Made by a program: the position numbers and the translations under genes. From positions 459,752 through 523,751 of the forward strand of contig NZ_JACHXQ010000002.1 in assembly GCF_014192285.1 (NCBI RefSeq): a stretch of DNA of 64,000 bases, given 5' to 3'. Of this stretch, positions 36,541-45,183 are shown piece by piece. Each line of letters opens with the position of its first letter. Position 1 is the stretch's first letter. This DNA comes from Halomonas fontilapidosi (GTDB lineage Bacteria > Pseudomonadota > Gammaproteobacteria > Pseudomonadales > Halomonadaceae). The notes below the pieces were generated by a model. That model was given only the letters and a program-made list of their open reading frames with translations. It was not told where the DNA came from and did no database searches.

Positions 36541-37695
36541 GTGGCCAAACAGAACAGCGTGATCGCCTTCTACGACGAGCGGATGCTCGCCCATGAGCCG
36601 AATATCGACGTCCCCTTCCTGCCCGGACGCATGGACAAGCGAGTCCGCTCATTGCTGTCGGGGCTGGGGGTGCCCTGGAAGTATCCCGAACACCCCGCTC
36701 GGCTCTCCGCCATCCGGCACCTGCTGGAACTCGAACCGGTCCCCGGTGTGACCTTCGAGGCCGGCATGCCGGCAACTCGCGAGCAGCTGGGGCGCGTCCA
36801 TACCAGCTCCTATCTGGACAGCATCTACCACCTGCGCGGGAAAAGCGCCTGGCTGGATGTGGACACCACGGCGGTGTCGCCCGGCAGCGTCGAGGCGGCG
36901 GAAGTGGCTGCCGGCACGGCAGTCGCTGCCGTCGAGGCGGTAGTGGCGGGACGCGCCGAGAGCAGCTTCGCGCTAGTCAGGCCCCCCGGTCATCATGCCG
37001 AACCGGTCCGCGCCCGCGGCTTTTGCCTGTTTAACAATGTGGCGGTCGCTGCCGCCCATGCCAGGGCGGCGCTGGGATGCCAGCGGGTCATGATCATCGA
37101 CTGGGATGCCCATCATGGCAACGGTACCCAGGACATCTTCTGGGCCGACCCGGATGTGCTGTTCTTCGATATCCATCGTGCCTCTCCCTTCTATCCCGGC
37201 ACGGGAAGTCTCGAAGAGGTCGGGGTAGGCCTCGGGGATGGCACCAACGTCAATGTACCCCTGCCTGCCGATGCCGGTGACATCGCCTATCTCAAGGCGT
37301 TCCGCGAGATTCTGGTACCGGCGGCCGAGTGGTTCCGTCCCGACCTGATCCTGGTCTCGACAGGGTTCGACCCCCACAGCCATGACCTGGCGCTGAATGT
37401 GTCCTATGACGGTTTTTCCGCCATGACCGGGATCCTGCAGAGCCTGGCACGCCGGCAGTGTGGAGGAAGGCTGGTCTTCGTGTTGGAAGGCGGCTACAAC
37501 CTGATATCGCTATCGCGCGGGGTCAGGTCAGTGCTTCAGGTGCTCGCCGGCGACGAGCCCCACGAGCCCGGCCTGCGCGGCCTTGCCGAGGTGGAGGCCG
37601 CAGCGGCCTTCCATCGCAGCGCCTTCGTCGCCGAACCGGATGCGTCGGACACGCAATCCGACGCCGGTTCGGACGAACCATCGGGCGCGACATGA
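36541..37695 (+). CDS. Histone deacetylase-like amidohydrolase
   Basis: A 384-aa zinc amidohydrolase of the HDAC/acetylpolyamine amidohydrolase/AcuC superfamily. The His pair RPPGHHAEP, the metal ligands in DWDAHHGNGTQ and the FDPHSHD segment are intact. Bacterial members deacetylate polyamines, acetoin-related metabolites or acetyl-lysine; no nearby gene chooses among these. The start is GTG 36541 with GGGGAG seven bases upstream. The C-terminal 25 residues are acidic and Ser-rich and look disordered. Confidence 0.9.
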   Translation: MAKQNSVIAFYDERMLAHEPNIDVPFLPGRMDKRVRSLLSGLGVPWKYPEHPARLSAIRHLLELEPVPGVTFEAGMPATREQLGRVHTSSYLDSIYHLRGKSAWLDVDTTAVSPGSVEAAEVAAGTAVAAVEAVVAGRAESSFALVRPPGHHAEPVRARGFCLFNNVAVAAAHARAALGCQRVMIIDWDAHHGNGTQDIFWADPDVLFFDIHRASPFYPGTGSLEEVGVGLGDGTNVNVPLPADAGDIAYLKAFREILVPAAEWFRPDLILVSTGFDPHSHDLALNVSYDGFSAMTGILQSLARRQCGGRLVFVLEGGYNLISLSRGVRSVLQVLAGDEPHEPGLRGLAEVEAAAAFHRSAFVAEPDASDTQSDAGSDEPSGAT

Positions 37696-37833
37696 ATTCA
37701 ACGGCGTCACCGCTCGCCTGGCCACGCTAGCGCCCCTGTCAAACAACGGGTGATGTCGACCGTCGTCGTACGCCGGTTCCTACCCGCCCACTGGCTCTCA
37801 AAGGAAAGGAGTGCCCGGGACAACCGCCAAGGG

Positions 37834-38340
37834 TTACTTGACCTCGACCTTGCGGCGGTTGGCCTTCTTGCGTTTCGGCAGGGTTAGCTCGAGGACGCCG
37901 TTCTTGAAGCTGGCCGCCGCCTTGTCACCGTCGATCTCGCTGGGCAGTGAGACCGTCCGCGTAAAGGAGCCGCGGGAAATCTCGGAGTGGACGTATTCGT
38001 CCTGCTCTTCCTTGCTCTCCTCGCGGTGGTCGCCCTTGATGGTCACCGCACCGTCGGTCACCGAGACATCCAGCTCGTCGCGCTCGAAGCCCGGCACCTC
38101 GGCACGCACCACGACTTCGGCATCGCGTTCGATGACGTCGACCTTCGGCATGCCCTTCTCGAAGGCGGCGAAACGTTGCCAAAGGGGGTTCTGCTCCCAG
38201 CGTGAGGGCATTCCACCCCGATCGAAGAGCGTATCGAGCATGCGCTCGAACTCCCGGAACGGACTCATCGACCGGGCTTCCGCCGGTTGGGAAGGTGTCT
38301 CGGTGGAGACCGGAACATCCTTGGACGATTTCTTGGCCAT
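37834..38340 (-). CDS. Hsp20/alpha-crystallin small heat shock protein
   Basis: A 168-aa ATP-independent holdase chaperone. The alpha-crystallin domain covers about 64-158, with VDVIERDAEVVVRAEVPGF, YVHSEISRGSFTRTVSLPS and the conserved FKNGVLELTLPKR. The C-terminal IxI tail motif is degenerate. ATG 38340 is preceded by AGAGGAG. It is monocistronic. No obvious RNA thermometer was identified by eye. Confidence 0.92.
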   Translation of the reverse strand: MAKKSSKDVPVSTETPSQPAEARSMSPFREFERMLDTLFDRGGMPSRWEQNPLWQRFAAFEKGMPKVDVIERDAEVVVRAEVPGFERDELDVSVTDGAVTIKGDHREESKEEQDEYVHSEISRGSFTRTVSLPSEIDGDKAAASFKNGVLELTLPKRKKANRRKVEVK

Positions 38341-38526
38341 GACGGTGACTCCTCTCTTGCTGGTCAGGAATACAGGTCGAAGATGACGAGGTCAGCAGGT
38401 GCATCCTGATGCCACGAATGCCGTGCCTCGTGCGACGCCGCCTCATCATCAAGCGTAGTCCAGCCCTGCCCGACCGACTTGACCCAGATCAGCCGGCATC
38501 GCCACATGCACGATGGCCACACCGCG

Positions 38527-38964
38527 CTACTCGCCGATGTCCTCGTGCCACAGCTCGGGCGAGGCGGCGATGAAGTCCTCCATCAGCGCGATGCACTCGG
38601 GCTCCTGCAGCACCTCGACCTCGACGCCGCGCTCCTTCAACAGCGCCTCCTCGCCCAGGAAGGTGCGATTCTCACCGATCACCACCTTGGGGATGCCGTA
38701 GAGCAGGATGGCACCGCTGCACATCGAACAGGGCGAGAGGGTGGTATAGAGGATGCTCTCACGGTAGGCCTCGGCCGGGTGGCGTCCCGCGTTCTCCAGC
38801 GCATCCATCTCGCCGTGGAGCACCGCACTGCCCAGTTGCACGCGACGGTTGTGGCCGCGGCCGATGATCACCCCTCGATGCACCAGCACCGAGCCGATGG
38901 GGATGCCGCCCTCATCGCGCCCGTGGCGGGCCTCTTCGAACGCGGCATGCATGAAGCGATCCAT
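38527..38964 (-). CDS. Cytosine deaminase of the fungal (Fcy1) type
   Basis: A 145-aa zinc deaminase of the CDA superfamily. Zinc ligands and the catalytic Glu are in HGEMDA (His50, Glu52) and SPCSMC (Cys79, Cys82). The context around these motifs (LLYGIPKVVIGEN) and the C-terminal WHEDIGE closely resemble yeast Fcy1 rather than bacterial CodA, which is an unrelated barrel enzyme. It would convert cytosine to uracil, though a related base cannot be excluded. It stands alone between the hsp20 and VIT-like genes. Confidence 0.85.
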   Translation of the reverse strand: MDRFMHAAFEEARHGRDEGGIPIGSVLVHRGVIIGRGHNRRVQLGSAVLHGEMDALENAGRHPAEAYRESILYTTLSPCSMCSGAILLYGIPKVVIGENRTFLGEEALLKERGVEVEVLQEPECIALMEDFIAASPELWHEDIGE

Positions 38965-39110
38965 TCACTGACTCCCTTGCGTGACGGTGCGGCCCAGCTT
39001 ACGTTACCACCCCCGGCCCTCGCCATCGCCGTGCCATGTTGCGCCGATTCGCCAGGCATTAGCGGTCAGCATCGCAACGTTGGATCCCTGGCCGGCGCCG
39101 AGCGTTAACG

Positions 39111-39869
39111 TCACGGCGCCACGCCGAACAGTGACTGCGCCAGGTGGCCGGTGAGAAACGCCAGCCCCGCGGCGGCCCCGCCGATCAGCAGGGTCCGCAG
39201 CCCCGACTTGAGCAGCGGCTGGTGATAGACCAGGCTCTTGCCCATGCCGATCAGGAAGAACATCAGCCCGGCCACCGCCAGGCTCGTCAGGAATTGCCGA
39301 GTGGTATCCAGCCCCGGCACCGCATAGGGCAACAGCGGCATGGCGCCCACCATCAGGAAGGCGACGAAGGTGGCCAGCGCCGAGCGCATCGGGCTCAACC
39401 CCACGGTCTGCAGGCCGTGCTCCTCGGCGACCATGGTTTCCACCCAGGTCTCGCGGTTGCTGCAGATGGTCTCGACCACCTGCTCCAAGACCTCCCCCTC
39501 GAACCCCTTGCGCCGAAAGATCTGACGGATCTCCTCGCGCTCCCCCTCGGGCACCACATCGATATGGTGATTCTCGCTGCGACGCACACCGTCGACGTGC
39601 TCACGCTGGGCCTGGATTGCCTCATAGTTGCTGACCGCCATGCTGAAACCGTCTGCCAGCAGATTGGCAACGCCCAGCACCAGCGCCACCGTGGACGAGA
39701 AGCCTGCACCGAAGGCACCGGAGACCACCGCGAAGGTGGTCACGCAGCCATCGATGCCGCCGAGGATGGCATCGGGCAGGTGTCGGAGCCTCGAGGGGGC
39801 GCGCAGCCGTTTCTCGATCACTTCCGGGCGATGTTCGTGTTCCAGCGCCTCACGCCGCCGATCGTTCAT
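39111..39869 (-). CDS. VIT1/CCC1-family iron/manganese transporter
   Basis: A 252-aa membrane protein with about five helices. The N-terminal ILGGIDGCVTTFAVVSGAFGAG and NLLADGFSMAVSNY are typical of the VIT1/CCC1 family, which exports or sequesters Fe2+ and Mn2+. Between the second and third helices lies a Glu-rich cytoplasmic stretch (EGEREEIRQIFRRKGFEGE) corresponding to the metal-binding domain of VIT1. ATG 39869 has GGGAGG four bases upstream. An upstream GTG at 39995 is not needed. Confidence 0.88.
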   Translation of the reverse strand: MNDRRREALEHEHRPEVIEKRLRAPSRLRHLPDAILGGIDGCVTTFAVVSGAFGAGFSSTVALVLGVANLLADGFSMAVSNYEAIQAQREHVDGVRRSENHHIDVVPEGEREEIRQIFRRKGFEGEVLEQVVETICSNRETWVETMVAEEHGLQTVGLSPMRSALATFVAFLMVGAMPLLPYAVPGLDTTRQFLTSLAVAGLMFFLIGMGKSLVYHQPLLKSGLRTLLIGGAAAGLAFLTGHLAQSLFGVAP

Positions 39870-40009
39870 GGGGCCTCCCATCGCTGCGTGATGCATCCTG
39901 GCCCAAGCTTGGCACAACCGGCCCGAGACGGGTAAGACCCGGCACCGACGTCCCCTTCCCGAAGGATGCACCATACTGACAGCGTAAAACGGCACGGCGA
40001 GGCATCGGC

Positions 40010-41755
40010 ATGACCCATGACACGCTCAACGGCCCCTTCCGCCACCGCTACCTGAGCCATGAGGCGCTGACCCGCCAGCTCGAGAGCTGGGCCCGAGACC
40101 ACCCGCAGCTGGCGCGTCTGGAGAGCATCGGCACCAGCCAGCAGGGACGCGAACTCTGGGTGCTGACTGTCGGCCACGAGCCCGACAGGCGGCGCCCCGC
40201 AGTCTGGGTGGACGGCAACATGCACGGCACCGAGCTGGCCGGCTCCAGCGTGGCCCTGGCCGTGGCGGAGATGGTCCTGGCCCTGCACCTGGACCCCGCG
40301 TTGCTTCCCGGGGGGTGGCCAGAGCATCAGTGCCGAGCGCTGCGCGAGGTGCTGTTCTACATCTGCCCGCGACTCTCGCCGGACGGTGCCGAACAGGTAC
40401 TGAGCCAGGGTGGCTTCGTGCGCTCCGCGCCTCGGCGCACCGCCGGCAGTCCCGACTGTCCCCGCTGGCACGCCGAGGATCTGGAGGGCGACGGCCGCTG
40501 TCGTTACCTGCGCCGACATGACGAGGCGGGCGACTTCGTCGCATCCCCCGACCATCCGGGGCTGATGCTGCCGCGCCGGGTGGAGGATCCGCCGCCCTAC
40601 TGGCGGCTCTACCCCGAAGGGGTGATCGAGCACTGGGACGGCGAGACGATCCCTGATCCCGACTGGCTGGTCGACACCCCGGACTTCAACCGCAACTTCC
40701 CCTGGGGCTGGCGGCCCGAACCGGAACAGGTTGGCGCCGGCCACTATCCCGGTGACGCGCCCGAGACCCGGGCCGTCATCGACTTCGCCCTCGCCCACCC
40801 GAACCTCTACGCCTGGCTCAACCTGCACACCTTCGGTGGTGTCTTCATCCGTCCGCCGGTCGATGCCCCGGACAGCGACATGGACCCACAGGACCTCGCG
40901 CTCTACCGTCAGCTGGCCGCCTGGGGCCAGTCGTTCACCGGCTACCCCACGGTGAGCAGCTACGAGGAATTCAGCTACCAGCCCAAGACCCCGCTGCATG
41001 GCGATCTCATCGAGTTCGCCTATCACCAGCGCGGCTGCGTGGCCCAGGTGTGCGAGCTCTGGGACCTCTTCCAGCGCCTCGGCCTGCCGCGTCCCGAGCG
41101 CTTCATCGACCACTACACTGCCCTGGACCGCGAGCAGATGGAGCGGCTGGCGCAATGGGACCGGATCAGCAATGGCCAGCGGCTGTTCGGTGACTGGCGA
41201 CCGCTGACGCATCCCCAACTGGGCGAGGTGGAGGTCGGCGGGCTGGACGCGAGCCTCGGTATCTGGAACCCGCCGCCGGAAATCCTGCCGGCGATCTGCG
41301 ACGGCCTGGCGGCCTACTGGCTTCAGGTCGCCTCAATGATGCCGCGGCTGGTGATCGAGGCGGTGCACTGCACGCCGCTGGCCGAGGGTGTCCATGCGCT
41401 GGCCGTGACGGTGGCCAACCACGGCTACCTGCCGAGCTATGGCGTCCAGGCTGCCCAGGCGCGCCCCTGGAACAGCGGCGTGGAGGCCGAGGCCTGCACC
41501 CGAGACTGCTGGCTGCATGAACCCGACCGGGCCCGACGGGTGCTGGGGCACTTGGAGGGCTGGGGCCGTGGCCTCGGTGACGCCGCCCAGATGCCCTGGT
41601 TCCAGCGCTCCCGGGGCAACAGCCACCAGGCCCGTGTATGCTGGGTAGTCCTGGGCGAGGGCGAGGTGACCGTGCGGGTCGGCAGCCCGCGGCTGGGTGA
41701 GGTGCACCGCACGATCCCGATCCCCGCGGAGCCCGGTGCCACGGGCCCTGACTGA
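40010..41755 (+). CDS. M14-family zinc carboxypeptidase
   Basis: A 581-aa peptidase. The zinc motif HGTE is at 72-75 (GNMHGTELAGSS), the third ligand is in LNLHTFGGVF, and a Glu in the FAYHQRGCVAQVCELWD region fits the catalytic position. No signal peptide is present, so it is probably cytoplasmic. Beyond about residue 400 there is an extra domain rich in beta-structure, longer than in standard carboxypeptidases (about 300 residues for the catalytic part). The substrate is unknown. Confidence 0.85.
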   Translation: MTHDTLNGPFRHRYLSHEALTRQLESWARDHPQLARLESIGTSQQGRELWVLTVGHEPDRRRPAVWVDGNMHGTELAGSSVALAVAEMVLALHLDPALLPGGWPEHQCRALREVLFYICPRLSPDGAEQVLSQGGFVRSAPRRTAGSPDCPRWHAEDLEGDGRCRYLRRHDEAGDFVASPDHPGLMLPRRVEDPPPYWRLYPEGVIEHWDGETIPDPDWLVDTPDFNRNFPWGWRPEPEQVGAGHYPGDAPETRAVIDFALAHPNLYAWLNLHTFGGVFIRPPVDAPDSDMDPQDLALYRQLAAWGQSFTGYPTVSSYEEFSYQPKTPLHGDLIEFAYHQRGCVAQVCELWDLFQRLGLPRPERFIDHYTALDREQMERLAQWDRISNGQRLFGDWRPLTHPQLGEVEVGGLDASLGIWNPPPEILPAICDGLAAYWLQVASMMPRLVIEAVHCTPLAEGVHALAVTVANHGYLPSYGVQAAQARPWNSGVEAEACTRDCWLHEPDRARRVLGHLEGWGRGLGDAAQMPWFQRSRGNSHQARVCWVVLGEGEVTVRVGSPRLGEVHRTIPIPAEPGATGPD

Positions 41756-41813
41756 GCCGCCGCGACGCCTCACCCCATGCAGCGGGTCATGCCCCCAACG
41801 GGAGGAGCAGTCG

Positions 41814-42263
41814 ATGGACATAGCACTGAAGGACGTCACCCGCGAGAACTTCGAGGCCGTCATTGCGCTGGAGGTCGCGGCATCACAGCGTGGCTATGTC
41901 GCTGACAACCTCTACTCCCTTGCCGAATCGAGCTTGCATCCGACCTACCGGCCTCGCGCCATCTATTGCGACGGGGAGGTGGTCGGCTTTCTCATGTACG
42001 AATCCTTCGACCACGACGACCGGCCGCCGGCCTACAACATCTTCCGTCTCATGATCGACCGACACCATCAGGGAAGGGGCATCGGGTACGGGGCCATGCA
42101 GTGCGTGCTGGATGAGATCCGGGCGCAAGGCCCCTTCGAGCGGATCGCGATCTGCTATGTGGCCACCAACCAGGTCGCCCGGGACTTCTACGCCAGCTTC
42201 GGCTTCCAGGAGGCGGGAATGAGCGAGGAGACCGGCGAGGTCATCGCCGAGATACGGGGGTAA
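41814..42263 (+). CDS. GNAT-family N-acetyltransferase (polyamine acetyltransferase-like)
   Basis: A 149-aa acetyltransferase. The acetyl-CoA loop is at IDRHHQGRGIGYGAM, and IAICYVATNQVARDFYASFG is the C-terminal motif. The N-terminal LKDVTRENFEAVIALEV and VADNLYSLAES resemble spermidine/spermine acetyltransferases such as BltD. Given the HDAC/acetylpolyamine-like gene 4 kb away, polyamine acetylation is possible but not shown. ATG 41814 follows GGGAGGAG. Confidence 0.85.
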   Translation: MDIALKDVTRENFEAVIALEVAASQRGYVADNLYSLAESSLHPTYRPRAIYCDGEVVGFLMYESFDHDDRPPAYNIFRLMIDRHHQGRGIGYGAMQCVLDEIRAQGPFERIAICYVATNQVARDFYASFGFQEAGMSEETGEVIAEIRG

Positions 42264-42356
42264 CGGGGCGCGCATTGCGCCCCCGGCGTGCAGCACGCTT
42301 GACGGAGGGGTAACCGGCAGCCCCAGAATAGATCATTCCCCCCCGAGGAGTGCCCG

Positions 42357-43445
42357 ATGTCCCTGCTCAACGCCATCCTGGCCGTCGCCCTCTCCGCCGC
42401 CCCTTGGCTGCTGCTGGGGTTGGTGATGGCCGGCCTGATCAAGGCCCTGGTTTCCGAGGCCTTGCTCAACCGCTGGGTGGGCGGCCAAGGCCTGGGCAGC
42501 ATCGCTCGCGCGGCGGTGATTGGCGCCCCGCTGCCGCTCTGCTCCTGCGGGGCCATCCCGACGGCGCTGGCCATGTATCGCGGCGGTGCCTCGCGTGGCC
42601 CCGCCACCGCCTTCCTGATCGGCACGCCGGGCATCGGCGTGGACTCCCTGGCCATTACCTACGCCCTGCTCGGCCCCTTCATGGCCGTGGCCCGGGCCAT
42701 CAGCGCGGTGCTGACCGCCATCGTCACCGGCCTGCTGGTGGGCCGAACGGCCCCCGCAAGCGCACCGGCCGGCACCGTGCAGGCCTCCGGGAGCGAGGAC
42801 GAGACCGAGAGTGGCTGCGGAAGCGGCTGCGCCAGCGGCTGTAATGATACGTCAGAGGCTAATAACGGGGCCCCGGCACAGAGGCTCAGCGCCCGCCTGG
42901 CCGGCGGGCTGCGCTACGCCTTCACCGACATCCTCGACGATATCAGCCTGTGGCTGCTGGTGGGCCTGCTGGTCGCCGGCGTACTGATCGCCCTGGTGCC
43001 ACCGCAGCAGCTGGGCGAGCTCGGTAGCGGTCTCTGGGCCATGCTACTCATGGCGGTGATCGGGATACCGCTCTACATGTGCGCTACTGCCGCCACGCCG
43101 ATCGCCGCCGGGCTACTGCTGGCCGGCGTCTCGCCCGGCACCGTGCTGGTCTTCCTGGTCGCCGCGCCGGTCACCAGCCTGGCTACGCTGGGTGTCTTCC
43201 GCCGCGAGATGGGCAACCGGGCCCTGCTGGCCTATCTCGCCGGCATCCTGGCGGGCGCCGTGCTGCTGGGGCTGGGCGTGGATGCCGTGGCACGCTGGTG
43301 GCAGCTCGACGTGACCCGCCAGATCGAAACGGTAGGTGAACTGCTGCCGGCCTGGATCGAGTGGCTGGGGCTCATCGTACTGGTCGGCCTGGCCGTCAAG
43401 CCGCTGCGCCGCGCGCTCGCCAGCCACCTGCCCCGCCTGGCCTGA
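42357..43445 (+). CDS. Permease of the SO_0444/YraQ family (possible metal efflux)
   Basis: A 362-aa membrane protein with two permease halves joined by a Cys/Ser/Gly-rich loop (about 145-175, with SGCGSGCASGCN). The first half has the CSCG motif at 62-65 (PLPLCSCGAIPTALAMYRGG), and the second has YMCATAATPIAAGLLLAG. This pattern matches the SO_0444 group of predicted copper/zinc efflux transporters and is related to ArsP. The loop cysteines could bind metal. It starts at ATG 42357 with GAGGAG upstream. Confidence 0.82.
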   Translation: MSLLNAILAVALSAAPWLLLGLVMAGLIKALVSEALLNRWVGGQGLGSIARAAVIGAPLPLCSCGAIPTALAMYRGGASRGPATAFLIGTPGIGVDSLAITYALLGPFMAVARAISAVLTAIVTGLLVGRTAPASAPAGTVQASGSEDETESGCGSGCASGCNDTSEANNGAPAQRLSARLAGGLRYAFTDILDDISLWLLVGLLVAGVLIALVPPQQLGELGSGLWAMLLMAVIGIPLYMCATAATPIAAGLLLAGVSPGTVLVFLVAAPVTSLATLGVFRREMGNRALLAYLAGILAGAVLLGLGVDAVARWWQLDVTRQIETVGELLPAWIEWLGLIVLVGLAVKPLRRALASHLPRLA

Positions 43446-43519
43446 ATGTATCGCCCGGGCAGGGGTCTCACGACGAGCAAGCCCCGGCCACGAAAGCAAT
43501 ATTGTCTGAAGGAGCCCCT

Positions 43520-44110
43520 ATGACGGACCGCCAGCCCCACCCCCGCATTCTGGTCTTCGCCGGCAGCAGCCGCGCCGGCTCGTACAACAAGGCGCTGGCG
43601 CGCCTGGCCGCCGAGCGCATCGAGCTGCTGGGTGGCAAGCCCACTTTTATCGACCTGCGTGACCACCCCATGCCGCTCTATGATGGCGACCTGGAGGCCG
43701 AGCAGGGACTGCCCGAGAATGCCCTGGTACTGCGTCGCGGCCTGGCCGACCACGAGGGCCTGCTGATCGCCTCGCCGGAGTACAATGGCTTTATTACCCC
43801 GTTGCTCAAGAACACCATCGACTGGCTGACCCGCCCTCATGAGGGCGAGAGCGGCCTGGCGCTCTTCGAGGGCAAGCTGGCCGCCCTGGTGTCTGCCTCA
43901 CCCGGCGGACTGGGCGGTATCCGCAGCCTGGCGCTGGCCCGCCAGCTGCTGGCCAACATCGGGGTGACGATGCTGCCTGACCAGCTCGCCGTGGCCCGCG
44001 CCATGGAGGCCTTCGACGAGAACGGCCGGCTGCGCGACGAGGCGCAGATGGAAAAGCTGGATGCCATCTGCCGGCGGTTGATCGACAGCCTGCACCGGCT
44101 GCACGGCTGA
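43520..44110 (+). CDS. NADPH-dependent FMN reductase (flavodoxin-like)
   Basis: A 196-aa flavodoxin-fold enzyme. The FMN phosphate loop AGSSRAGSYNKALARLA and LLIASPEYNGFITPLLKNTIDW are the two family signatures, shared with ChrR, ArsH and azoreductase relatives. It would reduce quinones, chromate or dyes at the expense of NADPH, probably as a protective enzyme. ATG 43520 has AAGGAG upstream. It is separate from the permease gene by about 75 bases. Confidence 0.88.
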   Translation: MTDRQPHPRILVFAGSSRAGSYNKALARLAAERIELLGGKPTFIDLRDHPMPLYDGDLEAEQGLPENALVLRRGLADHEGLLIASPEYNGFITPLLKNTIDWLTRPHEGESGLALFEGKLAALVSASPGGLGGIRSLALARQLLANIGVTMLPDQLAVARAMEAFDENGRLRDEAQMEKLDAICRRLIDSLHRLHG

Positions 44111-44168
44111 CGCCCACCCCGCTAGCCATCGCGCCTGCCATCCACGCCTGATACCCCCAAGGGACGCC

Positions 44169-45131
44169 ATGCCCACCGGAACGCAACGATCCTGGCAAAG
44201 CCGCATGCAGAACAGCGTGCAGACCCTGCTGATCATGGGGGGCCTGGCGCTGGTACTGAGCGTGCCCGGCTACCTGCTGGCTGGCGGCCTCGGCGTCGGC
44301 GTCAGCCTGGGCGTGGTGACGGCCGTGGCCTTCGCCAGCAGTTGGGTGCCGGCACGCTACATCCTCGCCGAGGCCGGGGCCGGCCTGCTCGACCGCCACC
44401 AGGCGCCGACGCTCTATCGGCTGCTCGATGCCCTCTACCATCGCGCCGGGTTGACCAGCCCCCCACAGCTCTTCTATGCCCCCTCGTCCGACCTCAACGC
44501 CTTCGCCGTGGGCACTCGGCAGGACGGCGGCATTGCCGTCAGCGAGGGCCTGCTGCGCACCCTGACGCTGCGCCAGCTGACCGGCGTGCTGGCCCACGAG
44601 GTGAGCCACCTGCAGCATGGTGACACGCGCGTGATGTCGATGGCCGCGGCCATGACCCGCCTCACCCTGTGGCTAACCACGGTCTTGCAGATCAGTCTGC
44701 TGCTGATGGTGCCCATGATTCTGGCCGGCGACATTCGCCTGCCCTGGGGCATGCTGCTGGTGGTGGCCTTTGCGCCCAGCCTGAGCACCCTGCTGCAGCT
44801 GGCCCTGTCCCGCAATCGCGAGTACACCGCGGATCTGGACGCCGTGGCCCTGACCGGCGATGCTGATGGGCTGGCCTCGGCGCTGGACACCCTGGAGCGC
44901 CACCAGGGACGCTGGCTGGAGACCCTGTTCGGCCGTCATCCGCCGGCAGGACTCGACTGGCTGCGCACCCACCCGCCGACCGAGGAGCGCATCCGCCGGC
45001 TGGCGGGCCTCAAGGAGCCGCCGGAAGCTTCCCTGCATCAAGACCTCGAGGACGACGCCCACGCGCCAGCGGAGATCATCGAGCGCCCGGGCCCCGTGGC
45101 CCGGCGCTACTGGATACGCCGCCGGCGCTGA
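44169..45131 (+). CDS. htpX: HtpX-like M48 zinc metalloprotease
   Basis: A 320-aa inner-membrane protease with two N-terminal helices (about 17-40 and 44-60) and two more near 165-210. The zinc motif HEVSH is at 143-147 and the third ligand is in NREYTADLDAVAL. HtpX helps degrade misfolded membrane proteins. The C-terminal tail of about 60 residues is acidic and then basic (RRYWIRRRR) and is longer than in E. coli HtpX, so this may be an M48 paralogue rather than the housekeeping copy. Confidence 0.85.
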   Translation: MPTGTQRSWQSRMQNSVQTLLIMGGLALVLSVPGYLLAGGLGVGVSLGVVTAVAFASSWVPARYILAEAGAGLLDRHQAPTLYRLLDALYHRAGLTSPPQLFYAPSSDLNAFAVGTRQDGGIAVSEGLLRTLTLRQLTGVLAHEVSHLQHGDTRVMSMAAAMTRLTLWLTTVLQISLLLMVPMILAGDIRLPWGMLLVVAFAPSLSTLLQLALSRNREYTADLDAVALTGDADGLASALDTLERHQGRWLETLFGRHPPAGLDWLRTHPPTEERIRRLAGLKEPPEASLHQDLEDDAHAPAEIIERPGPVARRYWIRRRR

Positions 45132-45183
45132 GGCGCCGCCCCTTGCTATACCCCCCACTGACTGACACACGAGAGAGCACACC

